NCBI GenBank assembly: GCA_945877595.1
Contig: CAMDVN010000019.1
Coordinates: 1 to 39,116 of the forward strand
Direction of reading: 5' to 3'
Source: Cyanobium sp. NIES-981
GTDB lineage: Bacteria > Cyanobacteriota > Cyanobacteriia > PCC-6307 > Cyanobiaceae
Length of the DNA stretch: 39,116 nucleotides
Program-made: the position numbers and the translations under genes
The notes under the pieces: model-generated
What the model was told of the DNA's origin: nothing
Databases searched by the model: none
What the model saw: the letters and a program-made list of their open reading frames with translations, nothing else
Shown: positions 1 to 8,335 of the stretch, piece after piece
How positions within the stretch are numbered: the first letter of the stretch is position 1
Layout: each line of letters opens with the position of its first letter

Positions 1-1
1 G

Positions 2-1000
2 CTGGCCCGCCAGCAGCTGCGCCAGGCCCTGGGGGCACCGGCAGCGCGGGTGGTGTGGTGCAGTGGCGCCACCGAGGCCAACAACCTGGCCCTCAAGGGC
101 CTGGCCGAGGCCGCCCTGGCGGCCGGCACCCCGCGGCGACGCTTTGTGAGCGTGGTGAGTGAACACCGCGCCGTGCTCGATCCGCTGCGCCATCTCGAGC
201 GCCATGGCTTTGGCCTCACCCTGCTGCCCGTGGGCCCCACCGGCCTACTGGAGCCAGCCGCGCTGGCGGCGGCCCTCACACCCGACGTGCTGGCCGTGAG
301 CGTGATGGCCGCCAACAACGAAATCGGCGCGCTTCAACCCTTGGCGGCGCTGGCGGAGCTGGTGCATAGCGCCGGGGCGCTGCTGCACGTGGACGCGGCC
401 CAGGCCGCCGGCCACATCCCCCTGGCCATGGACGACCTGGGCCTCGACCTGCTCAGCCTCAGCGGCCACAAAATCTATGGACCCCAAGGGATCGGGGCCC
501 TGCTAGTGCGGCCCCAGCTCAGCCTGGCCCCCCAGCAACATGGCGGCGCCCAGCAGGAGGGCTGGCGGGCCGGCACCCTGCCCGTGCCCCTGATCGTGGG
601 GCTGGCGGCCGCCCTCCAGGGGGCGATCGCCGACCGCGAGGCCCGCGCCCAACGGTTGGGAGACCTGCGCGATCGGCTTTGGGAGGGATTGGCGGCCCTA
701 GGGGGGGTGAGCCTCAATGGCCCAGCCCTCGACGGGCCCCGCCTGGCCCACAACCTCAACGTGAGCCTGGCCGGCGTTGAGGGCACGCAGCTGCACCAGC
801 GGCTGCGTCGCCGCATCGCCGTGAGCAGTGGCTCGGCCTGCAGCCAGGGCAGCCCCTCCCACGTGCTGCGTGCCCTGGGGCGGAGCCGCACCGAGGCGGC
901 CGCCTCAATCCGCTTTGGGCTGGGCCGGGGCACCAGCGCCGCCGACATCGAGCTGGCGGTCAGCGCCGTGGCCGAGGCGGTGCAAGCCCTACGGCTCTGA
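2..1000 (+). CDS. Cysteine desulfurase (IscS/NifS-like), 5' truncated by the window
   Basis: PLP enzyme that removes sulfur from cysteine as an enzyme-bound persulfide for Fe-S cluster and thio-cofactor synthesis in the cytosol. The frame is open from base 2 (332 codons visible); compared with the usual 380-390 residues, about 50 N-terminal residues lie outside the window. Visible marks are SGATEANN (cofactor phosphate region), [25 protein letters not shown] with the PLP lysine, and [12 protein letters not shown] with the catalytic cysteine on its mobile loop. The long loop after the Cys resembles the IscS/NifS group rather than SufS, but the exact paralogue cannot be told. The 3' end overlaps convergent rsmH by 12 bp. 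Confidence 0.93.
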   Translation: MARQQLRQALGAPAARVVWCSGATEANNLALKGLAEAALAAGTPRRRFVSVVSEHRAVLDPLRHLERHGFGLTLLPVGPTGLLEPAALAAALTPDVLAVSVMAANNEIGALQPLAALAELVHSAGALLHVDAAQAAGHIPLAMDDLGLDLLSLSGHKIYGPQGIGALLVRPQLSLAPQQHGGAQQEGWRAGTLPVPLIVGLAAALQGAIADREARAQRLGDLRDRLWEGLAALGGVSLNGPALDGPRLAHNLNVSLAGVEGTQLHQRLRRRIAVSSGSACSQGSPSHVLRALGRSRTEAAASIRFGLGRGTSAADIELAVSAVAEAVQALRL

Positions 1001-1969
1001 GTGGGCTTCGCGACGCCGGGCCAGGCGCCACTTGGCGCTGCGGCTGCGGGGATTCGCCTCCATTTCGGCCTCACTGGCGACCACCGGCTTGCGGGTGATG
1101 CGCTGCAGGCGCAGATCGCTGGCAAAGGCGGTCTTGACGCGGCGATCTTCCAGCGAATGGAAGCTGATCACCCCCACGAGCCCGCCGGGCAGCAGCCAAT
1201 CCGGCGCGGCCTGCAGCAGGTGATCGAGCACCGCCAGTTCATCGTTGACGGCGATGCGTAGGGCCTGGAAGGTGCGGGTGGCTGGATGAATGCGCCCGTG
1301 GCGGGCCTTGGGGGGGTAGCAGCCGCCCACCAGATAGGCCAGCTCGGCGGTGGTGCGGGGGGCGGCCGGATCAGCCCAAGGTCCCTGCTCCTTGAGGCGC
1401 CGGGCAATGCGGCGCGAGAGCCGCTCTTCGCCGTAGGCATAGATCAGATCGGCCAGCTCGCTCTCCTCGAGCCGGTCGATCAACCCAGCGGCGGTTTCGC
1501 CGGCCGTGGGGTTCATGCGCATGTCGAGCGGGCCCGCAGCGCGAAAGCTGAAGCCCCGTTGGGCCACATCGAGTTGGGGGCTGCTCACGCCCAGATCAGC
1601 CAGCACCGCACACACCGGCTGGGGAGGGCTGTAGGCGGCGAAGTTGGTGGCCACGATCAGGGCACGGTCATCAAAGCGGGCCAGCGCCTCAGCGGCGGCG
1701 GCGCGGGCCGTGGCGTCCTGGTCGAGCCCGATCAGGCGCAGGCTCGGATGAGCCTCCAACAGCAACGCGCTGTGGCCGCCACCGCCAAGGGTGCAATCGA
1801 GCAGCACCCCACCGCCCTGCTGGGCCAGCAGCGGCCCCAGCTCCTCAAAACCAGCCAACACCGCCTCGGCCAGCACGGGCACGTGGGCAAAACCAGCAGG
1901 GGCCTCGGGGGTCAGGGCAGCCAAAGCAACGGGCGCTTCCTTCCTAAGATCCCGGCATTGCACACCCAC
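989..1969 (-). CDS. rsmH: 16S rRNA (cytosine-1402-N4)-methyltransferase RsmH (MraW)
   Basis: SAM-dependent methylation of C1402 in the decoding centre of 16S rRNA. Family marks are [10 protein letters not shown] near the N-terminus, [14 protein letters not shown] (SAM loop), [20 protein letters not shown]...[27 protein letters not shown] and [12 protein letters not shown]. The length (326 aa) is slightly above normal. The longest frame begins at a GTG at 1969, only 8 bp from the divergent ndhH ATG, and the conserved region begins about 25 residues later. The true start may therefore be internal (for example a TTG near 1927), which would leave room for promoters. The 3' end overlaps the cysteine desulfurase gene. 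Confidence 0.93.
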   Translation of the reverse strand: MGVQCRDLRKEAPVALAALTPEAPAGFAHVPVLAEAVLAGFEELGPLLAQQGGGVLLDCTLGGGGHSALLLEAHPSLRLIGLDQDATARAAAAEALARFDDRALIVATNFAAYSPPQPVCAVLADLGVSSPQLDVAQRGFSFRAAGPLDMRMNPTAGETAAGLIDRLEESELADLIYAYGEERLSRRIARRLKEQGPWADPAAPRTTAELAYLVGGCYPPKARHGRIHPATRTFQALRIAVNDELAVLDHLLQAAPDWLLPGGLVGVISFHSLEDRRVKTAFASDLRLQRITRKPVVASEAEMEANPRSRSAKWRLARRREAHSEP

Positions 1970-1977
1970 ACCGGTCC

Positions 1978-3162
1978 ATGACGCAGCTGGAGACGCGCAC
2001 GGAGCCGATGGTGGTCAACTTCGGCCCCCATCACCCCTCGATGCATGGGGTGCTGCGGCTGGTGGTGACCCTTGATGGGGAAGACGTGGTGGATTGCGAG
2101 CCGGTGATCGGCTACCTCCACCGCGGCATGGAGAAGATTGCCGAAAACCGCACGAACGTGATGTTCGTGCCCTACGTGAGCCGCATGGACTATGCGGCCG
2201 GCATGTTTTATGAGGCCATCGTGGTCAATGCCCCCGAGCGGCTGGCCAATGTGCCGGTGCCCAAGCGGGCCAGTTACATCCGGGTGCTGATGCTGGAGTT
2301 GAACCGCATCGCCAACCATCTGCTGTGGCTGGGCCCATTTCTTGCCGATGTGGGCGCCCAGACGCCCTTTTTCTACATCTTCCGCGAACGGGAGATGATT
2401 TACGACCTGTGGGAAGCCGCCACCGGTCAGCGCCTGATCAACAACAACTATTTCAGGATCGGTGGCGTAGCGGCCGATCTTCCCTACGGCTGGCTGGAGA
2501 AGTGCCTTGACTTCTGCGACTGGTTTGGCCCCAAGATCGACGAATACGAAAAACTGATCACCAACAACCCAATCTTCCGCAAGCGGATCGAAGGCCTGGG
2601 CACAATCAGCCGTGAGATGGCGATCAACTGGTCCCTTTCGGGGCCCATGTTGCGGGCCTCGGGCGTGCCCTGGGACCTCCGCAAGGTGGACCACTACGAG
2701 TGCTACGACGACTTCGATTGGAACGTGGTGTGCGAGCAGGAAGGTGACTGTTTTGCCCGCTATCGCGTGCGGGTGCGGGAGATGCGCGAATCGCTCAAGA
2801 TTCTCAAGCAGGCCTGCGCCATGATCCCTGGAGGCCCCACCGAAAACCTCGAAGCCCACCGCATGGCCGAGGGCAAGAAAAGCGAGTGGTACGGCTTTGA
2901 TTACCAGTACGTGGCCAAAAAAGTGGCCCCTACCTTCAAGATCCCCTCGGGCGAGCTCTACACCCGTTTGGAATCGGGCAAAGGTGAAATTGGCGTGCTC
3001 ATCCAGGGCAATGACGATGTCACCCCCTGGCGCTTCAAGATCCGCGCCGCCGACTCCAACAACCTCCAGATCCTGCCCCACATCCTCAAGGGGGCCAAGG
3101 TGGCCGACATCATGGCCATCCTGGGCTCAATCGACGTGATCATGGGCTCGGTTGACCGTTGA
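1978..3162 (+). CDS. ndhH: NAD(P)H-quinone oxidoreductase subunit H (NDH-1 49-kDa subunit)
   Basis: Peripheral-arm subunit of cyanobacterial thylakoid NDH-1, which reduces plastoquinone in respiration and cyclic electron flow around photosystem I; it lies at the quinone pocket. The 394-aa length is normal for the family. The N-terminal region has [14 protein letters not shown], followed by [54 protein letters not shown], and the C-terminal [18 protein letters not shown]. The ATG at 1978 gives the expected cyanobacterial N-terminus ([11 protein letters not shown]). It is a single gene here; other ndh subunits are not in the window. Divergent from rsmH. Confidence 0.98.
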   Translation: MTQLETRTEPMVVNFGPHHPSMHGVLRLVVTLDGEDVVDCEPVIGYLHRGMEKIAENRTNVMFVPYVSRMDYAAGMFYEAIVVNAPERLANVPVPKRASYIRVLMLELNRIANHLLWLGPFLADVGAQTPFFYIFREREMIYDLWEAATGQRLINNNYFRIGGVAADLPYGWLEKCLDFCDWFGPKIDEYEKLITNNPIFRKRIEGLGTISREMAINWSLSGPMLRASGVPWDLRKVDHYECYDDFDWNVVCEQEGDCFARYRVRVREMRESLKILKQACAMIPGGPTENLEAHRMAEGKKSEWYGFDYQYVAKKVAPTFKIPSGELYTRLESGKGEIGVLIQGNDDVTPWRFKIRAADSNNLQILPHILKGAKVADIMAILGSIDVIMGSVDR

Positions 3163-3215
3163 ACAGCCTGGATCGCTGAGGCCTTGCGGAGCCCCTTGCA
3201 AGCAAGTCTTTGGCC

Positions 3216-3653
3216 ATGACTCGCCTATTGCGCCGCCTACGGCACGCCGGGTTTGTGTTGCCTGCCGTACTCACGGCAGGGCTGTGGCTGAAGGGGCTGC
3301 ATCGAGGGCTGCCAGGGCTGAGCTGCCCGCTGCGAGCCCTCACCGGCATACCTTGCCCAGCCTGCTATCTAACCCGCGCTACCGCAGCCGCTTTGACAGG
3401 TCAGCTGCAGAGCTCGCTTGAGCTCCATGCCTTTGGGCCCTTGGTGGCGGCGGGATTGCTGGCCTGGTCAGTGCTGGCGATCCACCAGCGGCGCCTGGTG
3501 CTGCGGGGGTTGCCGAGTTGGCTCCAGGCCCAACGCTTGCTGGGCTGGGGCGCCGTTGGGCTCATGGGCTACTGGCTGCTGCGGCTGGGCGCTGGCCTGG
3601 GATTCAGCGGCTTTCCAGGGTTCCCTGATCAGCTGATCACGCCTTTGGAGTAG
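3216..3653 (+). CDS. DUF2752 family small membrane protein
   Basis: 145-residue integral membrane protein of the DUF2752 family, function unknown. The family signature is visible as GLSCPLRALTGIPCPACYLTR, a pair of CP motifs followed by CxxxTR, after a first hydrophobic segment (about residues 10-28). Two further hydrophobic helices follow (about 70-90 and 105-130). A TTG two codons upstream (3210) is also in frame; the ATG at 3216 is preferred. The start is 53 bp after ndhH, so it may be cotranscribed with it. The 3' end overlaps the convergent membrane protein gene by 25 bp. Confidence 0.85.
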   Translation: MTRLLRRLRHAGFVLPAVLTAGLWLKGLHRGLPGLSCPLRALTGIPCPACYLTRATAAALTGQLQSSLELHAFGPLVAAGLLAWSVLAIHQRRLVLRGLPSWLQAQRLLGWGAVGLMGYWLLRLGAGLGFSGFPGFPDQLITPLE

Positions 3654-4312
3654 GCCGCGTTCTGGACATAGAAGGTGCTCACCGGCACGGCCAGCAGAGC
3701 TCCGATGCCGCAGGTGCACACCGAAACCACCAACACCACCAACCAGGCCAACACCTCAATCCCCACAAACTCCCAGCCATGGGGTGAGCGATACACCGCC
3801 TGAAAGGAGGCCGCGAATGCATCCGTGATCGACTGATCGGTCAGAAAGATGCGGTTCACATAGACCGGCATCACCAGGGCCACGGCAATCCCCGGCAAGA
3901 TGCACAGCACAAAGCCGATCCCCATCACCAGCGAAAACAGCAGCCCTGCCAGCAGATAGCGCAAAGGGCGCCGCAGCAGGGCCGCAAAGGCTGCCTGGAG
4001 AGTGATGGTCTCACCCTTGTCGTAATGCATCGCCGGCACGGCCACAAACAGGACCCCCACCAGGCTCGACAGAATCGAAAAGGGCAGCTGGCCCAATTGG
4101 CCCAGGCCGGCCGCCAGGGTGAAGGCCGTGTCGGAGCTGGCGCTACCGGAGAGGCCCACCCCCACCAGGGTGATCACGCTGTAGACCGCGAGGCCGGCGC
4201 CAGCAAGCACCGCCGTGGCGATCCAAATCAGCAGAATCGTGGGCACATGGGCCAAAAACGCCTCCCAGGCACGGTTGAGCGTGGGTTGTTCATAGGCGAT
4301 CGGCGCGGCCAT
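3629..4312 (-). CDS. Hypothetical multi-pass membrane protein
   Basis: 227 residues with several hydrophobic segments: about 20-50 (LLIWIATAVLAGAGLAVYSV), about 85-105, a long pair about 120-150 (LLAGLLFSLVMGIGFVLCI) and one near 180-205 (VLAWLVVLVVSVCTCGIGAL). The C-terminus ends YVQNAAYSKGVIS. The general architecture, a short cytosolic N-terminus and a repeated alpha-helical bundle with FxAS/FxAAL motifs, resembles uncharacterised bacterial integral membrane families of the DUF975/YciC kind, but I do not recognise a specific family. The ATG at 4312 is the only strong start. It is divergent from the downstream thioesterase (about 70 bp between starts). Confidence 0.75.
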   Translation of the reverse strand: MAAPIAYEQPTLNRAWEAFLAHVPTILLIWIATAVLAGAGLAVYSVITLVGVGLSGSASSDTAFTLAAGLGQLGQLPFSILSSLVGVLFVAVPAMHYDKGETITLQAAFAALLRRPLRYLLAGLLFSLVMGIGFVLCILPGIAVALVMPVYVNRIFLTDQSITDAFAASFQAVYRSPHGWEFVGIEVLAWLVVLVVSVCTCGIGALLAVPVSTFYVQNAAYSKGVIS

Positions 4313-4384
4313 GGGCTGGGTTCAAACTGTCCCGCATCGTGGCAGCCCACGACCGCCACGCCATCGGACCCGATGAATTCCCCC

Positions 4385-4837
4385 ATGAATTCAGACACTT
4401 GGCTGCTGCTGCGGCACACCGTGCGCTTCGGCGACACCGATGCCGCCGGGGTGATGCACTTTGCGCGGCTACTGGAGTGGTGCCACCAGGCCTACGAAGA
4501 GAGCCTGGAGCGCTACGGCCTCGCCGCCGCCATGGTCTTCCCCACCCCGGGGCACAGCCTGGCCGTGGCCCTGCCGATCGTGCACTGCAGCGCCGATTTT
4601 CAACGGCCACTGATCTGCGGCGACCCCCTAGCGATCCAGCTGGAACCCCGGCGGCTGGATGCGGGCAGCTTTGAAGTGCGGTACCGCTTCAGCAACAACG
4701 GCACTGCCGCGGCCCAAGGCCTCACCCGCCATCTGGCCATCGCCAGCGACAGCCGCCAGCGCTGCAACCTGCCGGCCTCGATCAACCGCTGGCTCGAGGC
4801 CTCAGCCCTGGGGAACGGCGTGCAGCCCCTCTCATGA
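4385..4837 (+). CDS. Hotdog-fold acyl-CoA thioesterase, probable 1,4-dihydroxy-2-naphthoyl-CoA hydrolase
   Basis: 150-residue 4HBT/YbgC-type hotdog thioesterase. The motif RFGDTDAAGVMHF carries the Asp expected at the active site, followed by LLEWCHQAYEESLERYG. It is the first gene of a phylloquinone neighbourhood (menE, menC, menA and menF follow), which supports hydrolysis of DHNA-CoA to DHNA before MenA prenylation. The assignment rests on family plus context. Start: ATG at 4385 (MNSDTWLLLR). A second in-frame ATG at 4373 is part of a small duplication (atgaattc occurs 12 bp apart). The last codons and the TGA lie inside a 17-bp tandem repeat that continues downstream. Confidence 0.85.
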   Translation: MNSDTWLLLRHTVRFGDTDAAGVMHFARLLEWCHQAYEESLERYGLAAAMVFPTPGHSLAVALPIVHCSADFQRPLICGDPLAIQLEPRRLDAGSFEVRYRFSNNGTAAAQGLTRHLAIASDSRQRCNLPASINRWLEASALGNGVQPLS

Positions 4838-4904
4838 TGCAGCCCATTTCATAATGCAGCCCCTTTCATGATGCAGCACCTTTCACAATGCAGCCCATTT
4901 CATG
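4820..4904 (+). repeat. 17-bp tandem repeat, five units, seeded on a stop codon
   Basis: Five head-to-tail 17-bp units at 4820, 4837, 4854, 4871 and 4888. The unit is close to atgcagcccatttcatg, with 1-4 differences per copy. The first unit is the last coding stretch of the thioesterase gene, and its TGA (4835-4837) straddles the junction with unit two. The array looks like serial duplication of the gene terminus into the intergenic space. Because 17 is not a multiple of three, later copies are not in frame. Confidence 0.9.
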
Positions 4905-4961
4905 ACATCGCGGAGAGCCAGCAAGCCGACCTAAGCGTGTGCGACGAAGCAACAGTTAGTC

Positions 4962-5041
4962 CATCTCACATTAAACTAATTCATGTGACATCAAACCAAT
5001 TCATGTGACATCAAACTAAGCCAGGTCAGATCAAGCCCCAA
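4962..5041 (+). repeat. 20-bp tandem repeat, three clear units plus one degenerate
   Basis: Units at 4962, 4982 and 5002 follow the pattern catgtgacatcaaaccaatt (20 bp). The first is catctcacattaaactaatt and the third ends in aagc. A decayed fourth unit (caggtcagatcaag...) covers 5022-5041. The array is AT-richer than its surroundings and lies between the thioesterase gene and the 3' end of menE, in the largest gene-free interval of the window (4838-5091). No promoter, terminator or RNA gene was recognised in that interval. Confidence 0.85.
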
Positions 5042-5091
5042 AAGGCCAACCCACCCAGCAACTGCCTGCCCGTTACCAGGAAAACTAGAAC

Positions 5092-6318
5092 CTAAACGCT
5101 GCGATTCTGCCCCTCGAGAGAGCTCTCCGCCCATGCTCTCCAGCGGCTTCGATCCCATTTGCCCAGGGCCGTGGGAGCGAGGCCGGGGCAACTGAGCCAA
5201 GCCTGGGGACGCTGACTGGGCGGCAGGCGACGGGCCAGCGCTGCCAAGCGATCGATTGGAGCACCCTCCCCCGGCCTCACCAGAGCCACCAGCCGTTCAC
5301 CCCAGAGGGTGTCCGTGCAGCCCACCAGCAACAGGTCCTCGAGGGGCACTCCTTCCGTTCGTGCCAACTGGCGCAAGCGCTGTTCCACCTGCTCGGGAAA
5401 CACGGTCTCGCCGCCACTGTTGATGGCCCCATCCAACCGCCCCAACACCTGCAAACCCCCCAGGGAAAGGGCTGCCCGATCACCGCTGGACCACCAGCCG
5501 TCATCCACGCTGAGGGGGCACCAAAGGCCATCCTCAACGAACCCTGCCGCCAAGCTGCAGGCACGGATTTGCAGAGCGCCACTCTGGGGTTCCAGCTGCA
5601 GGGCGGCATGGGGCAAAGCCAACCCACACCCCCCCACACCGGCCAGAAAGCGCTCCGGTGGCAGTGCGCAGACCATGGCCCCCGTCTCGGTGCTGCCGTA
5701 ACAGGGGGACAGCCGCAAGCCCTCCCGGCGGCAATGCTCCGCCAGGGCTGGAGTCAAACCAGCACCCCCCACCCAGATCAGGGCAAACCCCCTGAGCCAG
5801 ACCAATCCCGCTGGGTGATCGATCAGGCGCTGCAACTGAATAGGCACAACAGCCAACACGGCCCTGCGCCCCGCCGGCAGGGGTTGCTCAACCGCCAGGC
5901 GGGCGGGATCACGCATCGAGGCCGGCGACAACCAGCGCAGCGGCGCCCCCCAGCGCCGGGCCCGAACCAGGGGCATGAGGCCACTGATGTGGTGGATGGG
6001 CAACGGGTTGAACAGTTCCACCCCAGCGGGATCGAGCCCGAGTGCCAGCAGCCATTGCCCGGCGGCGGCGGCGGCCCCCTCCAGATGGGCCAGGGGCTGC
6101 AGGCACCAGCGGCGTCGGCCTGAGCTGCCGCCCGTGCCCAACACGACCGCCGGCCCCAAGCCCTTGGGGAGCTCGAGCGGCAAGGCTGCCCGCAGGGTCG
6201 CGTGTTCCAGCCCTGTGGCCATGGCCACGGTCTGACCGCTGGCCCAATGGGCATCGAGCTGCTGGGCCAGCAGGGCGGGATCGCCATCGCTGCAGAGCAA
6301 CTGGGCCGAACCGGTCAT
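5092..6318 (-). CDS. menE: o-Succinylbenzoate--CoA ligase MenE
   Basis: Adenylate-forming (ANL) enzyme that activates o-succinylbenzoate to its CoA thioester in phylloquinone (vitamin K1) synthesis. Visible ANL motifs are LGTGGSSGRRR (phosphate loop), PIHHISGLMP, SPCYGSTETGAM (adenine-binding/catalytic), WWSSGDRA, GRLDGAINSGGETVFPEQVE (hinge and C-terminal domain) and PTALGKWDR with the C-terminal lysine. At 408 aa it is compact for the family. The ATG at 6318 overlaps the menC TGA as ATGA, indicating translational coupling; a longer start at 6333 is possible but less likely. Last gene of menA-menC-menE. Confidence 0.93.
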   Translation of the reverse strand: MTGSAQLLCSDGDPALLAQQLDAHWASGQTVAMATGLEHATLRAALPLELPKGLGPAVVLGTGGSSGRRRWCLQPLAHLEGAAAAAGQWLLALGLDPAGVELFNPLPIHHISGLMPLVRARRWGAPLRWLSPASMRDPARLAVEQPLPAGRRAVLAVVPIQLQRLIDHPAGLVWLRGFALIWVGGAGLTPALAEHCRREGLRLSPCYGSTETGAMVCALPPERFLAGVGGCGLALPHAALQLEPQSGALQIRACSLAAGFVEDGLWCPLSVDDGWWSSGDRAALSLGGLQVLGRLDGAINSGGETVFPEQVEQRLRQLARTEGVPLEDLLLVGCTDTLWGERLVALVRPGEGAPIDRLAALARRLPPSQRPQAWLSCPGLAPTALGKWDRSRWRAWAESSLEGQNRSV

Positions 6319-7280
6319 GCCGCCGCCGCCCACACCACCTCAGGGTTGGCACTGAACAGGGGGCCAGGGGGCCGCCAACCAGGGGCCAAGCCAGGCGCGG
6401 TGGGGGTGGGTCCCTCGGCCTGCAGGGCCGCCAGATGGGCAACCAAGCGACGGCCAATACCCGTTTCCAGAGCCGTGCTCAGCATCAGCCGGGGAGCCCC
6501 CGCTGCCAGGGAGGCCATCAGGGGCCGAGGGTCGCCCTCCACAACAGGACGACGCACCTGCCAACCACGCCATCCACACACCATCAGCTCAGGGCGACAC
6601 CGCAATGATTCATCCAGAGCGACGGGCAGGGAGGCCGCCAGGGATTCCAGGCCAGCGTGGTCCTGGGGTGGCAGGGGCTGCTCCAGCCAATCCAGCCGTG
6701 CCTCATTCCCCAACCGATCGGCCCACCAGCTGGCGGTCGACCGATCCCATCCCCCATTGGCGTCCAGCCGCAGCCGCGCCAACCGGGGCAGGCGATCCAA
6801 CAGCTCCAGCAGCAACCTCCGCTCCAGGTCATCTGCCGCAGCAGCAACCTTCCACTTCACGACCAGCGAATGCCCGGCCATCGAGGCCGAGGCCAGGGCC
6901 TGATCAAGGGCCGGCAGCATCGCCTCACCAGCCGGCAAGAGGTAGGCGGAGGGAGGGGCTGGCAACCAACCACCCCGCTCCGAGCTGCCCAGACCATCCA
7001 GCTCGGCCAGGGCCAGGCCACAGGCACAGGCCAGCGAGGCGGGCAAATTCGGCAACCAGCCTTCCAGCACCTGGCGATCAATCGTTCGACCCAGGGAGTC
7101 GGGGTTGGGGACATCGCCCGTTAGGGAGGCCGCCTCGCCCCAGCCCAGGCGACCATCGCTGGCCTGCATCCGCAGGAGCCAACCGCACCGCTCAGCCAGG
7201 GTTCCTTGGGCCGTGACCAGACTTCGCGGCAGCTGAAAGGCAAATCGGCGCCAGGTCAGCCGCAGCGGGCCCACGGCCAT
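6315..7280 (-). CDS. menC: o-Succinylbenzoate synthase MenC
   Basis: Enolase-superfamily dehydratase that converts SHCHC to o-succinylbenzoate. Visible are the WGEAAS entrance motif, VVKWKV (KxK with the catalytic lysine), LRLDANGGW (first metal Asp), LDWLEQPLPP (metal Glu) and VALDESL (metal Asp). Where the family normally has a second lysine (VIKP) the sequence reads QVRRP, so that base appears replaced by Arg. About 321 aa. The start is ATG 7280 (TGATG with the menA stop) or GTG 7283 (GTGA overlap); either is coupled to menA. Pathway context makes the assignment secure despite the substitution. Confidence 0.92.
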   Translation of the reverse strand: MAVGPLRLTWRRFAFQLPRSLVTAQGTLAERCGWLLRMQASDGRLGWGEAASLTGDVPNPDSLGRTIDRQVLEGWLPNLPASLACACGLALAELDGLGSSERGGWLPAPPSAYLLPAGEAMLPALDQALASASMAGHSLVVKWKVAAAADDLERRLLLELLDRLPRLARLRLDANGGWDRSTASWWADRLGNEARLDWLEQPLPPQDHAGLESLAASLPVALDESLRCRPELMVCGWRGWQVRRPVVEGDPRPLMASLAAGAPRLMLSTALETGIGRRLVAHLAALQAEGPTPTAPGLAPGWRPPGPLFSANPEVVWAAAA

Positions 7281-8335
7281 CACCGGCCAGCCACCAGCAA
7301 GGGGGCCAGGGCCAGGCCCAGCACCAGGCCCAGGCCGTTGAGGGCCTGAAAGCGCAGGGCCAAAAACTTGCTACCGGCGATCCGGGCCGGCTGATCGTGG
7401 TGGCGATCGAGCAACTTGATCAGGGCCAGCGCCGGCGGTACGCCAATCGCCCCCAACAGGGCCGTGGGTGGCCAGGCCCCCACCAGCACCGGTACCCACT
7501 GCAACCCCAGACTGCCGGCCACAAACCAGGGGATCAGGGCGGCGGCGCGGGCCGTGCCCAACCGCACCACCGGCGAGCGCTTGCCATGGGCCGCGTCGTC
7601 GGTCACCTGGTGAAAGTGGGAGCAGAACAGCACCAAGCTGGTAGCCAGGGCAGGGCCACTGCCGAGCCCCAGCGCTTCACGCCAGGGCACCTCCCAGGCT
7701 CCAGCGAAGCCCCCTGGAACGGCCGGCGCCAGCGCCAGCAAGCCAGCTGCCGTGGCCAAGGGGCCAAAGGCGATCCAGCAAAGCGGTTCGCCCAGGCCCT
7801 GGTAACCCAGCCGCAGCGGCGGTCCCTGGTAGGCATAGCCAATGCCGCAGCAGGCCAGCACGAGGGCCAACACGGCCGGGCTGCTGCGCAGGGCCACCAG
7901 GGCCATCAGGGCCAGACCCAGCAGCAGGGCGCCGTTGGCCAGCAGGGCAACCCGGTCGCGCCGACCGGTGAGGTTGACCAGCGAATGGGGCTTGCCGAGG
8001 GCATCAACCCCTGTGTCGGCATCAAAGACATCATTGGCCAGGTTTTCCCAGACCAGCAGCAGCACCGCCGCCAGCAAAAACAGCAGCAGCTGATCGAGGC
8101 GCACTGCCAGGCCCGCGCCAGACCGCCAGCCAGCGGCCAGCAGCACCGGCATCACCGCCACGGCATACATGGGCCACTTGATCGCCGCCTTCCAGAGACG
8201 GCGCCGATCGGGCCCCCCAGTGGCGTGAAGGCTTGCGACGACCTGGGGCCCAGAGCTGGATGCCGACAACGCTGCACTGGCGAAGGCCCATACATTTGAG
8301 CAGCCGCCAAGGCCCACCCCCGGTGCAGGCTCCAT
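7280..8335 (-). CDS. menA: 1,4-Dihydroxy-2-naphthoate phytyltransferase MenA
   Basis: UbiA-superfamily membrane prenyltransferase that attaches a phytyl/prenyl chain to DHNA in the quinone branch leading to phylloquinone, the photosystem I A1 cofactor. Both Asp-rich motifs are present: ENLANDVFDADTGVD and QVTDDAAHGKRS, with about eight hydrophobic helices between and after them. The conserved part begins around RRRLWKAAIKWPMY. The longest start (ATG 8335) would overlap the likely menF start (8260) by 76 bp. A TTG at 8269 would shorten the protein by 22 residues, so the exact start is uncertain. First gene of the coupled menA-menC-menE run. Confidence 0.92.
   Translation of the reverse strand: MEPAPGVGLGGCSNVWAFASAALSASSSGPQVVASLHATGGPDRRRLWKAAIKWPMYAVAVMPVLLAAGWRSGAGLAVRLDQLLLFLLAAVLLLVWENLANDVFDADTGVDALGKPHSLVNLTGRRDRVALLANGALLLGLALMALVALRSSPAVLALVLACCGIGYAYQGPPLRLGYQGLGEPLCWIAFGPLATAAGLLALAPAVPGGFAGAWEVPWREALGLGSGPALATSLVLFCSHFHQVTDDAAHGKRSPVVRLGTARAAALIPWFVAGSLGLQWVPVLVGAWPPTALLGAIGVPPALALIKLLDRHHDQPARIAGSKFLALRFQALNGLGLVLGLALAPLLVAGR

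Noticed and set aside
1912-3081. 389-codon minus-strand frame opposite ndhH
   Set aside because: Shadow of ndhH, which is unmistakable and full length.
4837-5041. Small RNA or phage attachment site in the repeat-rich gap
   Set aside because: No conserved RNA fold, tRNA gene or integrase nearby; simple slippage repeats explain the structure.
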